NCBI GenBank assembly: GCA_002479485.1
Contig: DLNM01000032.1
Location: 60,197 to 124,196, forward strand
Source: Firmicutes bacterium UBA7510
Lineage (GTDB): Bacteria; Bacillota; Clostridia; Tissierellales; Sedimentibacteraceae
Length of the DNA stretch: 64,000 bases
Reading direction: 5' to 3'
The translations under genes were made by a program, and so were the position numbers. This document shows, in pieces, positions 56,058-64,000 of this stretch; the first letter of the stretch is position 1, and each line of letters begins with the position of its first letter. A model generated the notes under the pieces. It was not told where the DNA came from. It did not search any database and saw only the letters and a list, made by a program, of their open reading frames with translations.

Positions 56058-56351
56058 ATTTCATAATATTTAAATTTTTTAGTTAACATAATTTAGTCAG
56101 ATACAAAGAAATAATATTAATACATACTCTTTTGCAAAGACGAATAATCAGTCTTGCTCTATATTAAAATTCTTCCCGCATTCTTCCGCCAAAATCATTA
56201 GCAAATGTTTATGTTGATGGCATTTTATCATAACTAAACATACTTACTCGCCTATTTTTGCATCATATTTCGCCAAACTATTTAATCAAAAATTCTTTAC
56301 AAAAAATATATATCTTCATACTAATCCTTTTGTTAGAAATTTTATATACTT
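56058..56351. other. Non-coding stretch of the tRNA-Arg island
   Basis: 294 bases without an intact gene. On the minus strand 56163-56232 reads as a short broken frame (YDKMPST, stop, TFANDFGGRMREEF, stop), which could be the tail of a lost gene; no family is assigned. Confidence 0.35.
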
Positions 56352-56927
56352 CTAATCAATTTTCTTTTTTAAAAAATTCAACCATCCTACCTCAAATTCT
56401 TCTATAGAGATATTTAAAGCTTTTTCTATATTACCATATTCGTAAATTAATTTAATCAATTGTTCTTGTCCATAGTTTGTCAAAATATACTCAACCATAC
56501 TATATCCATATTTATATGACATATCTCCTTTAATGCATAATTTTTCATAGCTGCCAAAACCAGTCTTAATTAGCTCGTCATAGCAGTATTGTCCAAAATA
56601 ATCTTGATCCTGTGAAATGTACATAGCAATTCCTTCAGTAAACCATGCATTTATTACTTTTTTAGGAGTTGCATAGAAATTTACAGTATGTACAAATTCG
56701 TGAGTACTAAATATCTTCCACCAAGGAATATCCCTATCTTCATGATAAACAAAATAAAATCTATTTGTATTTTTAGTATATCCTTTACTATTATATACAT
56801 TTTTACCTAAAGCTTTAATCTGATCATTGTATGCCTTATCGCTATTATACATATTTATTTTTACCACAGGCATATTTTCCTCTGAAACTTTAAAAGTATC
56901 TAAAATTTCATGGTAAACATCTTCCAA
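56352..56927 (-). CDS. Peptidase MA-like domain, downstream part of a frameshifted lipoprotein gene
   Basis: 191 aa as it stands. A gluzincin-type zinc motif is complete: STHEFVHTVNF (HExxH, about 75-79) and WFTEGIAMYIS with the third ligand Glu. Upstream of its first ATG the frame continues as NNTVEALEDVYHEI, matching the corresponding part of the first domain (NNLLIELEQAYPKV), so the real protein is the second domain of the gene at 56900-57913, separated by a one-base frame change near 56955. No ribosome binding site precedes the ATG. Confidence 0.7.
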   Translation of the reverse strand: MEDVYHEILDTFKVSEENMPVVKINMYNSDKAYNDQIKALGKNVYNSKGYTKNTNRFYFVYHEDRDIPWWKIFSTHEFVHTVNFYATPKKVINAWFTEGIAMYISQDQDYFGQYCYDELIKTGFGSYEKLCIKGDMSYKYGYSMVEYILTNYGQEQLIKLIYEYGNIEKALNISIEEFEVGWLNFLKKKID

Positions 56928-57913
56928 AGCTTCAACTGTATTGTTAGCTTTTCATTACTTTTATATAAAGTATTATTATAGTACAATTCAAAATGTTCAC
57001 TCTTAATATAATCATTGAATAAATTTCCTGCTTCATCATAATATTTATCATCTTTTTCTATGATACCTATAATATCTGTATAATCATAACCGTGTATATT
57101 ATCAACGGAATTTTTTTGTAAATATATTTTCCATTTTTCTAAAAGGTCTCTTTCATTTAATTTATCAATTTCTTCAATATCACCATAAGACAGAACTAAT
57201 TGTTTAAGTGCTTCCTTACCATAATTATCAATAATAGTTGATACCAAGCTATAAGCTAATTCATATTCAACATTAATATCACTATTTAAGTCACTTATAC
57301 TCAAATCCTCAAGTTCTAAATATTCAGCATATCTCCAATTATTTTCATTAATATCTTCCAAAATATAAGTTGAGATACCTTCTAACAACCAAATTGGTAC
57401 ATGTTTTTCTTGAGCAATATTTAAAATTACACAATCCACAAAACTATATATTATACTATTTGAATCATATATAGCATATATTGAATTAGATCTAACATAT
57501 TTTGAAGTACAATCTTCATAATTATTTATAGTTTCACTTTCAAATGAATTATATAAGTTTTCTATTTCATCATACATATAAATTTTTATTACTGGTAATT
57601 TACCATCATCTAAATCTAAAAAATTAATTACTTTAGGATAAGCTTGTTCTAGCTCAATTAACAGGTTATTTACATTATCTTTATTTTTATCATTTAAGTT
57701 GTTATAGTATATTTCAAAATGGTTATTGCTTATATAACTATTAAACTCTATTCCACAGCTATCCACATACTTCCCATCTTCATCAATTCTATGAATAACT
57801 TTATTAGTGTCTAAACCATATATTGTAACGTTAACTTTATCAACATTATTACAACCAACAAAAAATAACAAGAATGTTACTAAAAATACATAATATTTAT
57901 ATTTCATTATCAT
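56900..57913 (-). CDS. Lipoprotein with inactive peptidase MA-like domain, frameshifted at 3' end
   Basis: 337 aa. Lipobox FFVGC (Cys21), then a domain starting with DEDGKYVDSCGIEFNSYISNNHFEIYYNN (about 44-72) and a peptidase-like core in which HExxH is lost (NIAQEKHVPIWLLEGIS). A second copy begins at about 290 (EKDDKYYDEAGNLFNDYIKSEHFELYYNN) and then leaves the frame; the last 20 residues are out-of-frame. Joined to the downstream ORF it would make a two-domain surface lipoprotein of about 520 aa: dead first domain, intact second domain. Cargo of the tRNA-Arg island. Confidence 0.7.
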   Translation of the reverse strand: MIMKYKYYVFLVTFLLFFVGCNNVDKVNVTIYGLDTNKVIHRIDEDGKYVDSCGIEFNSYISNNHFEIYYNNLNDKNKDNVNNLLIELEQAYPKVINFLDLDDGKLPVIKIYMYDEIENLYNSFESETINNYEDCTSKYVRSNSIYAIYDSNSIIYSFVDCVILNIAQEKHVPIWLLEGISTYILEDINENNWRYAEYLELEDLSISDLNSDINVEYELAYSLVSTIIDNYGKEALKQLVLSYGDIEEIDKLNERDLLEKWKIYLQKNSVDNIHGYDYTDIIGIIEKDDKYYDEAGNLFNDYIKSEHFELYYNNTLYKSNEKLTIQLKLWKMFTMKF

Positions 57914-58097
57914 ACTCCTTAAAAAATTATATTTAATAAAAATTAATTTTGTCTATAGTCAAAATTTGTTAATGCTAGCTATAAAATTTTTAGGTATTAT
58001 CAATTTTATTGGCTTAATTTCAATGAGAGTTTCGTAATTATCTAAATATTATTTTATCAAAATTTGTAAAATTTTACAAGAATAAAACAGATATAAA

Positions 58098-58130
58098 AAA
58101 GACTACTTGTTCTAAACACAAGTAGTCTTT
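58098..58130 (-). terminator. Island-borne terminator downstream of tRNA-Arg
   Basis: AAAGACTACTTGT/ACAAGTAGTCTTT 13-bp perfect stem; six T on the minus strand. It now ends tRNA-Arg transcription in place of the displaced terminator. The rest of 57914-58210 is AT-rich and holds only this hairpin and the arm-like repeats. Confidence 0.8.
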
Positions 58131-58153
58131 ACTAATTTTACACTTTTTTACCC

Positions 58154-58183
58154 CGTTGTGCTACTACACAACTTTTACACAAC
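58154..58183. repeat. Putative integrase arm sites (right)
   Basis: CGTTGTGCTACT (58154-58165), followed by two inverted CACAAC half-sites (58167-58172, 58178-58183), 46 bases inside the right att copy. Confidence 0.5.
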
Positions 58184-58210
58184 ATCTAAAAAATAAAACG
58201 TGTAAATTTC

Positions 58211-58256
58211 AATTTTTGGTGCACCTGAGAGGAATCGAACCCCCGCAAAACATGCC
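58211..58256 (-). repeat. Attachment-site repeat, right: inside intact tRNA-Arg
   Basis: 46-bp copy identical to 55884-55929, here continuous with the complete tRNA. Distance between copies gives an element length of 2327 bp. Confidence 0.88.
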
Positions 58257-58295
58257 TTAGGAGGGCACTGCTCTATCCTACTGAGCTACAGATGC
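58217..58295 (-). tRNA. tRNA-Arg (anticodon CCU)
   Basis: 79 bases including encoded CCA. Acceptor stem GCATCTG/CAGGTGC, D-arm GCTC...GAGC, anticodon stem GTGCC/GGCAT around loop CTCCTAA (anticodon CCT, reads AGG), T-arm with TTCGATT loop. tRNA-Arg(CCU) is a frequent target of tyrosine integrases, and its 3' half is duplicated 2.3 kb downstream. Confidence 0.93.
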
Positions 58296-58339
58296 GTATT
58301 TATAACTAAAGTTGATTTTACAACAAAAATCACTATTTG

Positions 58340-58897
58340 TCAATATATTGGTGGAGTAATTATTGCAATTCCTTCAACACATTCATTAGCCTTGTTGCGT
58401 ATTCTGTGTGGTGTGTTTTCTGGTATATATATACTTCCACCTTCTTTTACTATATATACTTCTCCATCTATATGATATTCTGCTTCACCTTTTAAAATAT
58501 AGTTACATTCATCAGCTTCATGTATCATAACTTCTTCGCTAACCCAGCAATTTGGGTCTGTTTTATAGTAAAATACTTCCATTCTAGGTGAAATTTCTCT
58601 GTCCTTAATATAAGGTGTCAAAAATTCATATGTTGATTTTTTATCTTCAAATCTAACAGCGGTCCTACTTTCAGCAGGGCTTGCTATTACACCTAAAGTA
58701 ACCTCTTCTGTAAATAAAACAGATAAAGGAGTTTGTAGTGCTTTACACAACCTCCTTAGCACGGATAAAGAAGGGTCTATTAAATCTCTTTCTATTTGTG
58801 ATATATATCCTGTTGTTACTCCTATTTGGTCAGCCAAAGCACTTATAGTCATGTTTTTTTCTTTTCTAATACTTCTAATTTTTTCTCCAATCAACAT
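58340..58897 (-). CDS. XRE-family regulator with C-terminal cupin
   Basis: 185 aa. Helix-turn-helix (about 7-60; MTISALADQIGVTTGYISQIERDLIDPSL) and a cupin_2 barrel (about 105-180; EADECNYILKGEAEYHIDGEVYIV, IPENTPHRIRN). This layout (PuuR/SinR-cupin group) senses small metabolites, often amines or amino-acid derivatives. Follows dacF by 22 bases, so it may be read from the same transcript; target unknown. Confidence 0.88.
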   Translation of the reverse strand: MLIGEKIRSIRKEKNMTISALADQIGVTTGYISQIERDLIDPSLSVLRRLCKALQTPLSVLFTEEVTLGVIASPAESRTAVRFEDKKSTYEFLTPYIKDREISPRMEVFYYKTDPNCWVSEEVMIHEADECNYILKGEAEYHIDGEVYIVKEGGSIYIPENTPHRIRNKANECVEGIAIITPPIY

Positions 58898-58919
58898 GAA
58901 AATTCAACTCCCTATATTC

Positions 58920-60104
58920 TTATTTAAATAAGTTTCTGAAAAATCTAAATATTCTAACAAATATATTTGCTTTTTTTATATCTTCTCTAACTTCTAAATC
59001 TACTGTTTTTATTTTTTCGTTTCCAATATAATAATTTAATTCTCCTATTTTTGTTCCTTCTTTAATAGGCGCTTTTATTTCTTCATTATAAACTTTTTCT
59101 GTTCTTATAGTTTCTCCATTTTTTATAAGCTTACTATAGTCCTCTTTTGCATAAACATTTACATTTTCAACCTTTGCATTGCCTATATGAATAGTATCAG
59201 AAACTTCATCTTTGTTAGATAAATTTTGCATTATATAATCGTTTCTTCCATGGTCAAGTAATGCTTTTGATTTTTCTATCCTTTCTGGATGAGTTTGTGC
59301 ACCCATGACAATTGCAATTACTCTATAATCCTCACTATTTTGATTCTGTGCTTTAACAGGCAGTGTTGATACTAGACATATACCTGCTTCATCTGTATAA
59401 CCTGTTTTCAAGCCATCAACGCCATCAACTACTCCAAATAAAGGATTTGTAGATTTTCTGCTAAAATTTCTTTCAGGAATAACAAGTTCTGATTTTTTAG
59501 TTGTTTCTAGCACCTGAGGATATGTTGTTAATAAATATCTTACAAAAGTATATAAATCCTTTATATTCATGTAATTTTGGTCAGGCTGAACATTTTCTTC
59601 CGGTAAACCATGAGGATTTATAAATGTTGCTGATGATAGACCAAGAGTTTTTGCCTTATCATTCATCATTTTTACAAATTCTTCTTCTGTTCCTGCTACA
59701 TGTTCAGCTATAGCAGTTGCTACATCATTACCAGATATAATAAGTAATGCTTCTATCATCATAGAAACTTTTATTTTTTCGCCTTCAATCATTCCAAATT
59801 TACTGCCCTCAGTATTAGCAGCATTATTTGAAATGGTAATTTCATCATCTAACTTAATTTTTCCTTCTGCAACCTTATCCATTAGTAAAGAATAAGTCAT
59901 AAGCTTACTTATGCTCGCTAAAGGTAAAGGCTTGTCTATATTATATTCATACAGAATTTCATTTGTTTCTAAATCTCCAAGTAATGCTCCTTTTAAGTTA
60001 TCCTTAACAGTATCTACCTCACCAGCATATACAAAGCTAGAACAAAGCATAATTAAAACCATACTCATTGAAATAAATTTAATTAATTTGTTATTTGATC
60101 TCAT
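58920..60104 (-). CDS. S11 D-alanyl-D-alanine carboxypeptidase (PBP5/DacF-like)
   Basis: 394 aa. Signal peptide (1-27), then the active-site motifs of penicillin-binding carboxypeptidases: SISK (SxxK, about 63-66), SGN (ISGNDVATA) and KTG (DGLKTGYTDEAG). The C-terminal beta domain and a final basic amphipathic helix (FVRIFRFFRNLFK) should hold it on the outer face of the membrane. Trims the last D-Ala of peptidoglycan stem peptides. Downstream of serS, separated by a terminator. Confidence 0.92.
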   Translation of the reverse strand: MRSNNKLIKFISMSMVLIMLCSSFVYAGEVDTVKDNLKGALLGDLETNEILYEYNIDKPLPLASISKLMTYSLLMDKVAEGKIKLDDEITISNNAANTEGSKFGMIEGEKIKVSMMIEALLIISGNDVATAIAEHVAGTEEEFVKMMNDKAKTLGLSSATFINPHGLPEENVQPDQNYMNIKDLYTFVRYLLTTYPQVLETTKKSELVIPERNFSRKSTNPLFGVVDGVDGLKTGYTDEAGICLVSTLPVKAQNQNSEDYRVIAIVMGAQTHPERIEKSKALLDHGRNDYIMQNLSNKDEVSDTIHIGNAKVENVNVYAKEDYSKLIKNGETIRTEKVYNEEIKAPIKEGTKIGELNYYIGNEKIKTVDLEVREDIKKANIFVRIFRFFRNLFK

Positions 60105-60180
60105 ACGCCCTCCGTAGTCAAAATATTAATACATTTAATTATATAATAAAATTCTCTAAAAATAAACACCTAATTAAAAT

Positions 60181-60227
60181 AAAAAAATCATAAAGTTAAT
60201 TAAATTTTAACCAAACTTTATGATTTT
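60181..60227 (-). terminator. Terminator of serS
   Basis: AAAATCATAAAGTT/AACTTTATGATTTT 14-bp stem with a T-tract on the minus strand. Confidence 0.8.
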
Positions 60228-60245
60228 GCTATTTTTTGCTATATA

Positions 60246-61517
60246 TTAGAAAGTTATTTTTTCCATACCTCTCATATATTGTCTTAATGATTCTGGTATT
60301 ACTACTGTACCATCTTCTAACTGATAGTTTTCTAGGATTGCCGCAAATGTTCTGCCTACAGCCAATCCCGAACCGTTAAGTGTATGAATAAACTCTAATT
60401 TTTTATTGTCATTTCTATATTTAATATTAGCACGTCTAGCTTGAAAATCCTCGAAATTTGAACAAGAAGAAATTTCAACATATCTACCATAACTTGGCAT
60501 CCAAACCTCTAAATCATAAGTTTTAGCTGAAGAAAATCCTATATCTCCTGTACATAACTCAACTACTCTATATGGTAAACCAAGTCCTTTTAATACATTT
60601 TCTGCAAAGCTAGTCAATTCCTCAAGTTTTTTATATGACTCTTCAGGAGTTGTGTACATTACCATTTCAACTTTATCAAATTGGTGATTTCTTATAAGCC
60701 CTCTAGTATCACGACCAGCAGAGCCAGCCTCTGCTCTAAAGCAAGGAGTATAAGCAGTCATGTATATTGGAAGGTCTTTTTCATCAATCACTTCGTCTCT
60801 ATACATATTTGTTACTGGTACTTCAGCTGTTGGAATCAAATAATAGTCTTTTTGATTTAGCTTAAACATATCCTCTTCAAATTTAGGCAATTGTCCCGTT
60901 CCACGCATACTATCAGCATTTACCATAAATGGTGGTGCAATTTCAGTAAATCCATGCTCAAATACATGCATATCAAGCATATATTGCGCTACAGCTCTCT
61001 CTAATCTAGCACCTAATCCCTTGAACATTGAAAACCTTGTTCCAGTTATTTTAGTTGCTCTTTCAAAATCTAAAATATTTAAATCTACTCCTAAATCCCA
61101 ATGAGCCTTTATCTCAAAGTCAAATTTTCTAGGCTCTCCCCATCTTCTAATTTCCTTATTGTCTTCATCAGATTTACCAATTGCAATATCTGGATTTGGT
61201 GTATTAGGAATTGCCATAAGTGTTTCTTCTATTTCTTCATCAACAACCTTAACCTCAGCATCTAACACCCTAACTTCTTCAGCAAGCTTTTTCATGTCCT
61301 CTAGTATTGGAGTAACATCCTTACCTTCTTTTTTAAGAATAGGCACTTGCTTTGATTCTGCATTTTGCTTTGCCTTCATTTCCTCAACCTTAACTAAAAG
61401 TTCACGTCTTTTCTTATCAAGCTCAAGTACTTTATCTAAAGATAAATCAGAATTTCTTCTTTTTAATAGCTCCACAACTTCTTCTGGATTTCTTCTAATT
61501 CTTTTAATATCTAACAT
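60246..61517 (-). CDS. serS: Seryl-tRNA synthetase
   Basis: 423 aa, usual length. N-terminal antiparallel coiled coil (about 28-105) that grips the long variable arm of tRNA-Ser, then the class II core: motif 2 around CFRAEAGSAGRDTRGLIRNHQF and motif 3 around NGSGLAVGRTFAAILENYQ. Charges tRNA-Ser (and tRNA-Sec). Expression is set by the T-box leader immediately upstream. AGGAGG precedes the ATG. Confidence 0.97.
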   Translation of the reverse strand: MLDIKRIRRNPEEVVELLKRRNSDLSLDKVLELDKKRRELLVKVEEMKAKQNAESKQVPILKKEGKDVTPILEDMKKLAEEVRVLDAEVKVVDEEIEETLMAIPNTPNPDIAIGKSDEDNKEIRRWGEPRKFDFEIKAHWDLGVDLNILDFERATKITGTRFSMFKGLGARLERAVAQYMLDMHVFEHGFTEIAPPFMVNADSMRGTGQLPKFEEDMFKLNQKDYYLIPTAEVPVTNMYRDEVIDEKDLPIYMTAYTPCFRAEAGSAGRDTRGLIRNHQFDKVEMVMYTTPEESYKKLEELTSFAENVLKGLGLPYRVVELCTGDIGFSSAKTYDLEVWMPSYGRYVEISSCSNFEDFQARRANIKYRNDNKKLEFIHTLNGSGLAVGRTFAAILENYQLEDGTVVIPESLRQYMRGMEKITF

Positions 61518-61565
61518 TTTATTCTCCTCCTGTTATACATTTAATTCTTAATTTTATCTACAAAT

Positions 61566-61787
61566 AAAAAAATCGTCTCTAAAGATTATCTTTAGAGACG
61601 AGTAAAATCGCGGTACCACCCTAATTACTGCATAATATATGCAGTCTCTCAAAAAATTAACGCTTTTACACGTCCGGTTTTGCCGGAAACTCAGGAGTAG
61701 ATTTCAATAATCTTTCTGCCTTTTCTCACCAAACAAGGCTCTCTTAAAGAAATAAATTATTTACTTAGCTCCATCACAGTTATATTT
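61566..61787 (-). promoter_or_regulatory. T-box riboswitch (serine) with terminator
   Basis: About 220-base leader on the minus strand. The T-box sequence AGGGTGGTACCGCGA is at 61608-61622, followed by the terminator hairpin 61573-61586/61588-61601 and seven T. Stem I begins near 61787 with the typical GTGATGGAG start. In the specifier region (AAATCTACTCCTGAG, about 61694-61708) the Ser codon TCT is the best-placed triplet. Uncharged tRNA-Ser should favour the antiterminator and turn serS on. Confidence 0.93.
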
Positions 61788-61793
61788 CTTTAT

Positions 61794-61822
61794 AATATAT
61801 AACTATAAACTATTTTTGTCAA
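61794..61822 (-). promoter_or_regulatory. serS promoter
   Basis: TTGACA (61817-61822), 17-base spacer, TATTAT (61794-61799) on the minus strand; the start point would fall at the first base of T-box stem I. Confidence 0.75.
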
Positions 61823-61851
61823 TGATTTTTTTATAAAATTTTTACTTATTT

Positions 61852-63906
61852 CTATTTTACAATTACATTAAACACTGTTCCTGGTTCAGAAATAAATGCT
61901 ATAAATCCACCTAAAGGTAGCTTTATTCCTTCGGTTGAATTGTCAATAACTGAATTAAAAACACATGCTCCACTAGCATCGTATATTACAAATCCACTAT
62001 TTTCATTTTTTTCGATTTTTATTGTTTTATCTGCTGACTTTTGATCAATATAGTACCATCTAGTATTTCCATCAGGTTGAATTGTGCATATTGCATTTCC
62101 AGCATATACAGGTTCTAGAGTGTCTGCTGATATAAATAATTTTCCTGATGCCTTCAAATATTCTTTATTGTTTTTAGTAAAAAACTCATAATCAGTTGTA
62201 TCTCTTCCGGATACACCTGGAATTTGTATTTGATTGACAGCTTTGTTTTCATCAACTATCTTTGCTCCTAATAAATATCCAGGTGCGAAATCAAATGTTG
62301 CAATACCTGCTACAGGTAAAAATGAATATGATAATGACGTATATTTTTCGTTAACTAAAAAATATGATTTATTTTGCCTTGCTTGCCAAGCTAAATTTGC
62401 CTCATCGCTTATTTTATTTTCTTCAAGTTTTTGCAAAAAATACATGCTTGCAGCAGTCTGACCTAATCCAGGCAAGGTTGTATATTGTTCTATATATACA
62501 TATTTTTTGTTGTTTTCTTCATTAATAAGTTTAATTTTTATGCTTCCGTCAGAAAGATAAAAAGTATTTTCCTTATCATATGTTAAATACATCTTAGGAA
62601 AATTTGGTATTAAGGGATTTGTCAGACAAAGCTTGTTATCTTCAATACTTAAAATATAATATGTTGTGCTGTCAGCATAAACTCCTAAATATTCATTAAC
62701 GCTTTCTGGTATTTCAGAAGCAACTGGCACAGTAAATGCTTTTGGAGGATTTAAAGAAGATATTATACCCTTCTCCATTAATACACTTAATAGCACATTT
62801 GTTGCCATAAGCTGGTTATATACTGAAGCTCCACCTGATGAAACTACTGCCATAGATAAATTATACTCTGGTAAAACAATAAAAGTTGTATGGTAATAAA
62901 TAGTATCTCCACCCTTAACCATAGCCTTAATTCCATATTCGTCAAAAGGATAAAGATTAACACTGTCCCAGCCAAGACCATATTCTATGATGCTGTCATC
63001 TGCCTCTACCCACATACCTTTTTTAGCTTCACTTTCAGCCATCATATTTACATATTTTTCGCCTAAGATTTTTGTTTTGCCTGTAAAAACAGCGGAAAAT
63101 TTGCATAAATCAGAAGCTGTGGAATATATTCCTCCTGTACCTATGGCATTTACATTTTCGTTTGGCAATGCCTTTGTAGAGCCTGTATTGTATATTCTAG
63201 CCAAATTGTCTTTATTAAAATCATCAAGAGGTGTTTTAGTGTTTTCCATTTTAAGAGGCTTTGTTATGTATTTATCTAAAAATTCTGTATATGGCATACC
63301 GCTTATTTTTTCAACAAGTATCTCAAGAAGTATAAATCCGTCATTGCAATATACAGAAAATTCTCCCGGATTTGCCTTTAAAGATTGAGTTTTTAATTCA
63401 TTTAAAAAATTATCATGTGAATATGTATCATTATCCTCATATAAAAAAGTATTTATAAATGTGGATCCGTTAAGTCCCGATGAATGATTCATAAGCATTC
63501 TTGCGGTAATATCCTTGTATCTAATATCTGCCATTTCAAATTCAGGCAAATATTTAATTATTGGCCTATCAATATCCAATTTTCCCATTTCATAAAGCTT
63601 CATAGCGCTTACTGTAATAAACATTTTACTTGTTGAGCCAATACCATACATTGTAGTATCAAGTAAGGCTTTATTTTCTGTCTTGCTAAATACTCCTGAA
63701 GTTCCATTTAAGGTTATTTCTCCGTTATCAATCAATGCATACTGAACACTTGTAGCACCATATGTATCAATTAAAAGCTTTGCCTGTTGATTTGCAATTT
63801 CCTCAATACTTAGAACCTTATTTTCAGCACTTACAAAAGTTAAAGCTGAAAATAATGATGTAAAAATAATTGTCATTACCAAAATTAAAGATAATTTTCT
63901 TTTCAT
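61852..63906 (-). CDS. Secreted beta-lactamase-family serine hydrolase
   Basis: 684 aa. Signal peptide (1-28, ending VSA). Class C/esterase-type serine hydrolase domain (about 35-390): GSTSKMF (SxxK, near 91-97), YCND (YxN near 184) and a KGG-type third motif (MVKGGDTIYYHT). A C-terminal domain of about 290 residues (DUF-type beta structure) follows. Known relatives are D-amino-acid peptidases, esterases or penicillin-binding-like proteins; the substrate is not readable. Just upstream are three hairpins. Confidence 0.87.
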   Translation of the reverse strand: MKRKLSLILVMTIIFTSLFSALTFVSAENKVLSIEEIANQQAKLLIDTYGATSVQYALIDNGEITLNGTSGVFSKTENKALLDTTMYGIGSTSKMFITVSAMKLYEMGKLDIDRPIIKYLPEFEMADIRYKDITARMLMNHSSGLNGSTFINTFLYEDNDTYSHDNFLNELKTQSLKANPGEFSVYCNDGFILLEILVEKISGMPYTEFLDKYITKPLKMENTKTPLDDFNKDNLARIYNTGSTKALPNENVNAIGTGGIYSTASDLCKFSAVFTGKTKILGEKYVNMMAESEAKKGMWVEADDSIIEYGLGWDSVNLYPFDEYGIKAMVKGGDTIYYHTTFIVLPEYNLSMAVVSSGGASVYNQLMATNVLLSVLMEKGIISSLNPPKAFTVPVASEIPESVNEYLGVYADSTTYYILSIEDNKLCLTNPLIPNFPKMYLTYDKENTFYLSDGSIKIKLINEENNKKYVYIEQYTTLPGLGQTAASMYFLQKLEENKISDEANLAWQARQNKSYFLVNEKYTSLSYSFLPVAGIATFDFAPGYLLGAKIVDENKAVNQIQIPGVSGRDTTDYEFFTKNNKEYLKASGKLFISADTLEPVYAGNAICTIQPDGNTRWYYIDQKSADKTIKIEKNENSGFVIYDASGACVFNSVIDNSTEGIKLPLGGFIAFISEPGTVFNVIVK

Positions 63907-63920
63907 ATTTTACCTCCATT

Positions 63921-64000
63921 ACGCCGTTTCACGGCGTCACAAAATTTAATGAAGAATCGTTTTTTTGATTCTTCCATAGTGTGAAGTGCTTTTCTTCACA
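63921..64000 (-). promoter_or_regulatory. Three consecutive hairpins upstream of the serine hydrolase
   Basis: Short perfect inverted repeats at 63921-63937 (ACGCCG/CGGCGT), 63951-63974 (GAAGAATC/GATTCTTC) and 63980-64000 (TGTGAAG/CTTCACA). The first ends directly before the GGAGG site. The middle one could be a terminator for an upstream gene. The set continues beyond the window edge. Confidence 0.5.

Noticed and set aside
56900..56960. Programmed -1 frameshift in the island lipoprotein gene
   Set aside because: The site (GAAAAG) is not a standard X XXY YYZ heptamer, no downstream stem or upstream Shine-Dalgarno-like stimulator is evident, and mutation is the simpler explanation.

Overview
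The window comes from a low-GC (AT-rich) Gram-positive anaerobe, most likely a spore-forming member of the Clostridia. The support is a SpoVB-type flippase, a YaaH/SleL-like spore-cortex glycosidase, a T-box leader on serS, strong AGGAGG ribosome binding sites, S-layer (SLH) anchored and clostridial-collagenase-type secreted proteases, and no outer-membrane genes. No genus can be fixed from the sequence alone.

Layout. 1-9.9 kb: end of a lipid-flippase gene, a zinc-ribbon membrane protein, a DUF4097 beta-repeat protein, a LysM/GH18 glycosidase, a PlsY-like acyltransferase and a very large (1414 aa) DUF445 protein. 9.2-17.2 kb: a GntR regulator divergent from a dimethylarginine hydrolase, a csoR-copA copper operon with a CopZ-like domain that has its own ribosome binding site, an Fe-S aldo/keto reductase and an MFS exporter. 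17.2-26.4 kb: two large secreted metalloproteases (M9 collagenase, SLH-M6) and a DUF1576 membrane protein with a small partner. 26.4-36.1 kb: a MoxR-DUF58-DUF4129-tadA-M20 run, a GT2-GtrA glycosyltransferase and surface or secreted enzymes. 36.8-43.1 kb: a YtrA-type GntR/ABC operon with its operator and promoter visible, then a PspA-like/DUF1566 pair. 43.3-50.8 kb: a heterodimeric ABC exporter, a PF06541 membrane protein, a GAF-GGDEF protein and a GNAT-HIT fusion. 51-55.8 kb: a double GNAT, an AraC-GyrI regulator, an aldehyde dehydrogenase, a small lipoprotein and a cysteine hydrolase. 55.88-58.26 kb: a 2.3-kb insertion at the 3' end of tRNA-Arg(CCU), bounded by a perfect 46-bp direct repeat. 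58.3-64 kb: XRE-cupin regulator, D,D-carboxypeptidase, T-box-controlled serS and a secreted serine hydrolase.

The most unusual feature is a ~630-bp, highly folded intergenic element present twice (about 10.97-11.63 kb and 36.14-36.77 kb), each time between tail-to-tail genes. Long hairpin arms are nearly identical in the two copies while the loops differ, and two helices show paired compensatory base changes. It is either a large structured RNA carried in several copies or a palindromic MITE-like element. Other points of interest are the nested copZ start, the giant two-unit DUF445 protein, the integrase-less tRNA island with a frameshifted duplicated metalloprotease-like lipoprotein, the GNAT-HIT fusion, and a tiny lipoprotein carrying the GSADGPT motif of sodium-pump decarboxylase beta subunits.

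All family names are assigned by eye from motifs. No database search was run.
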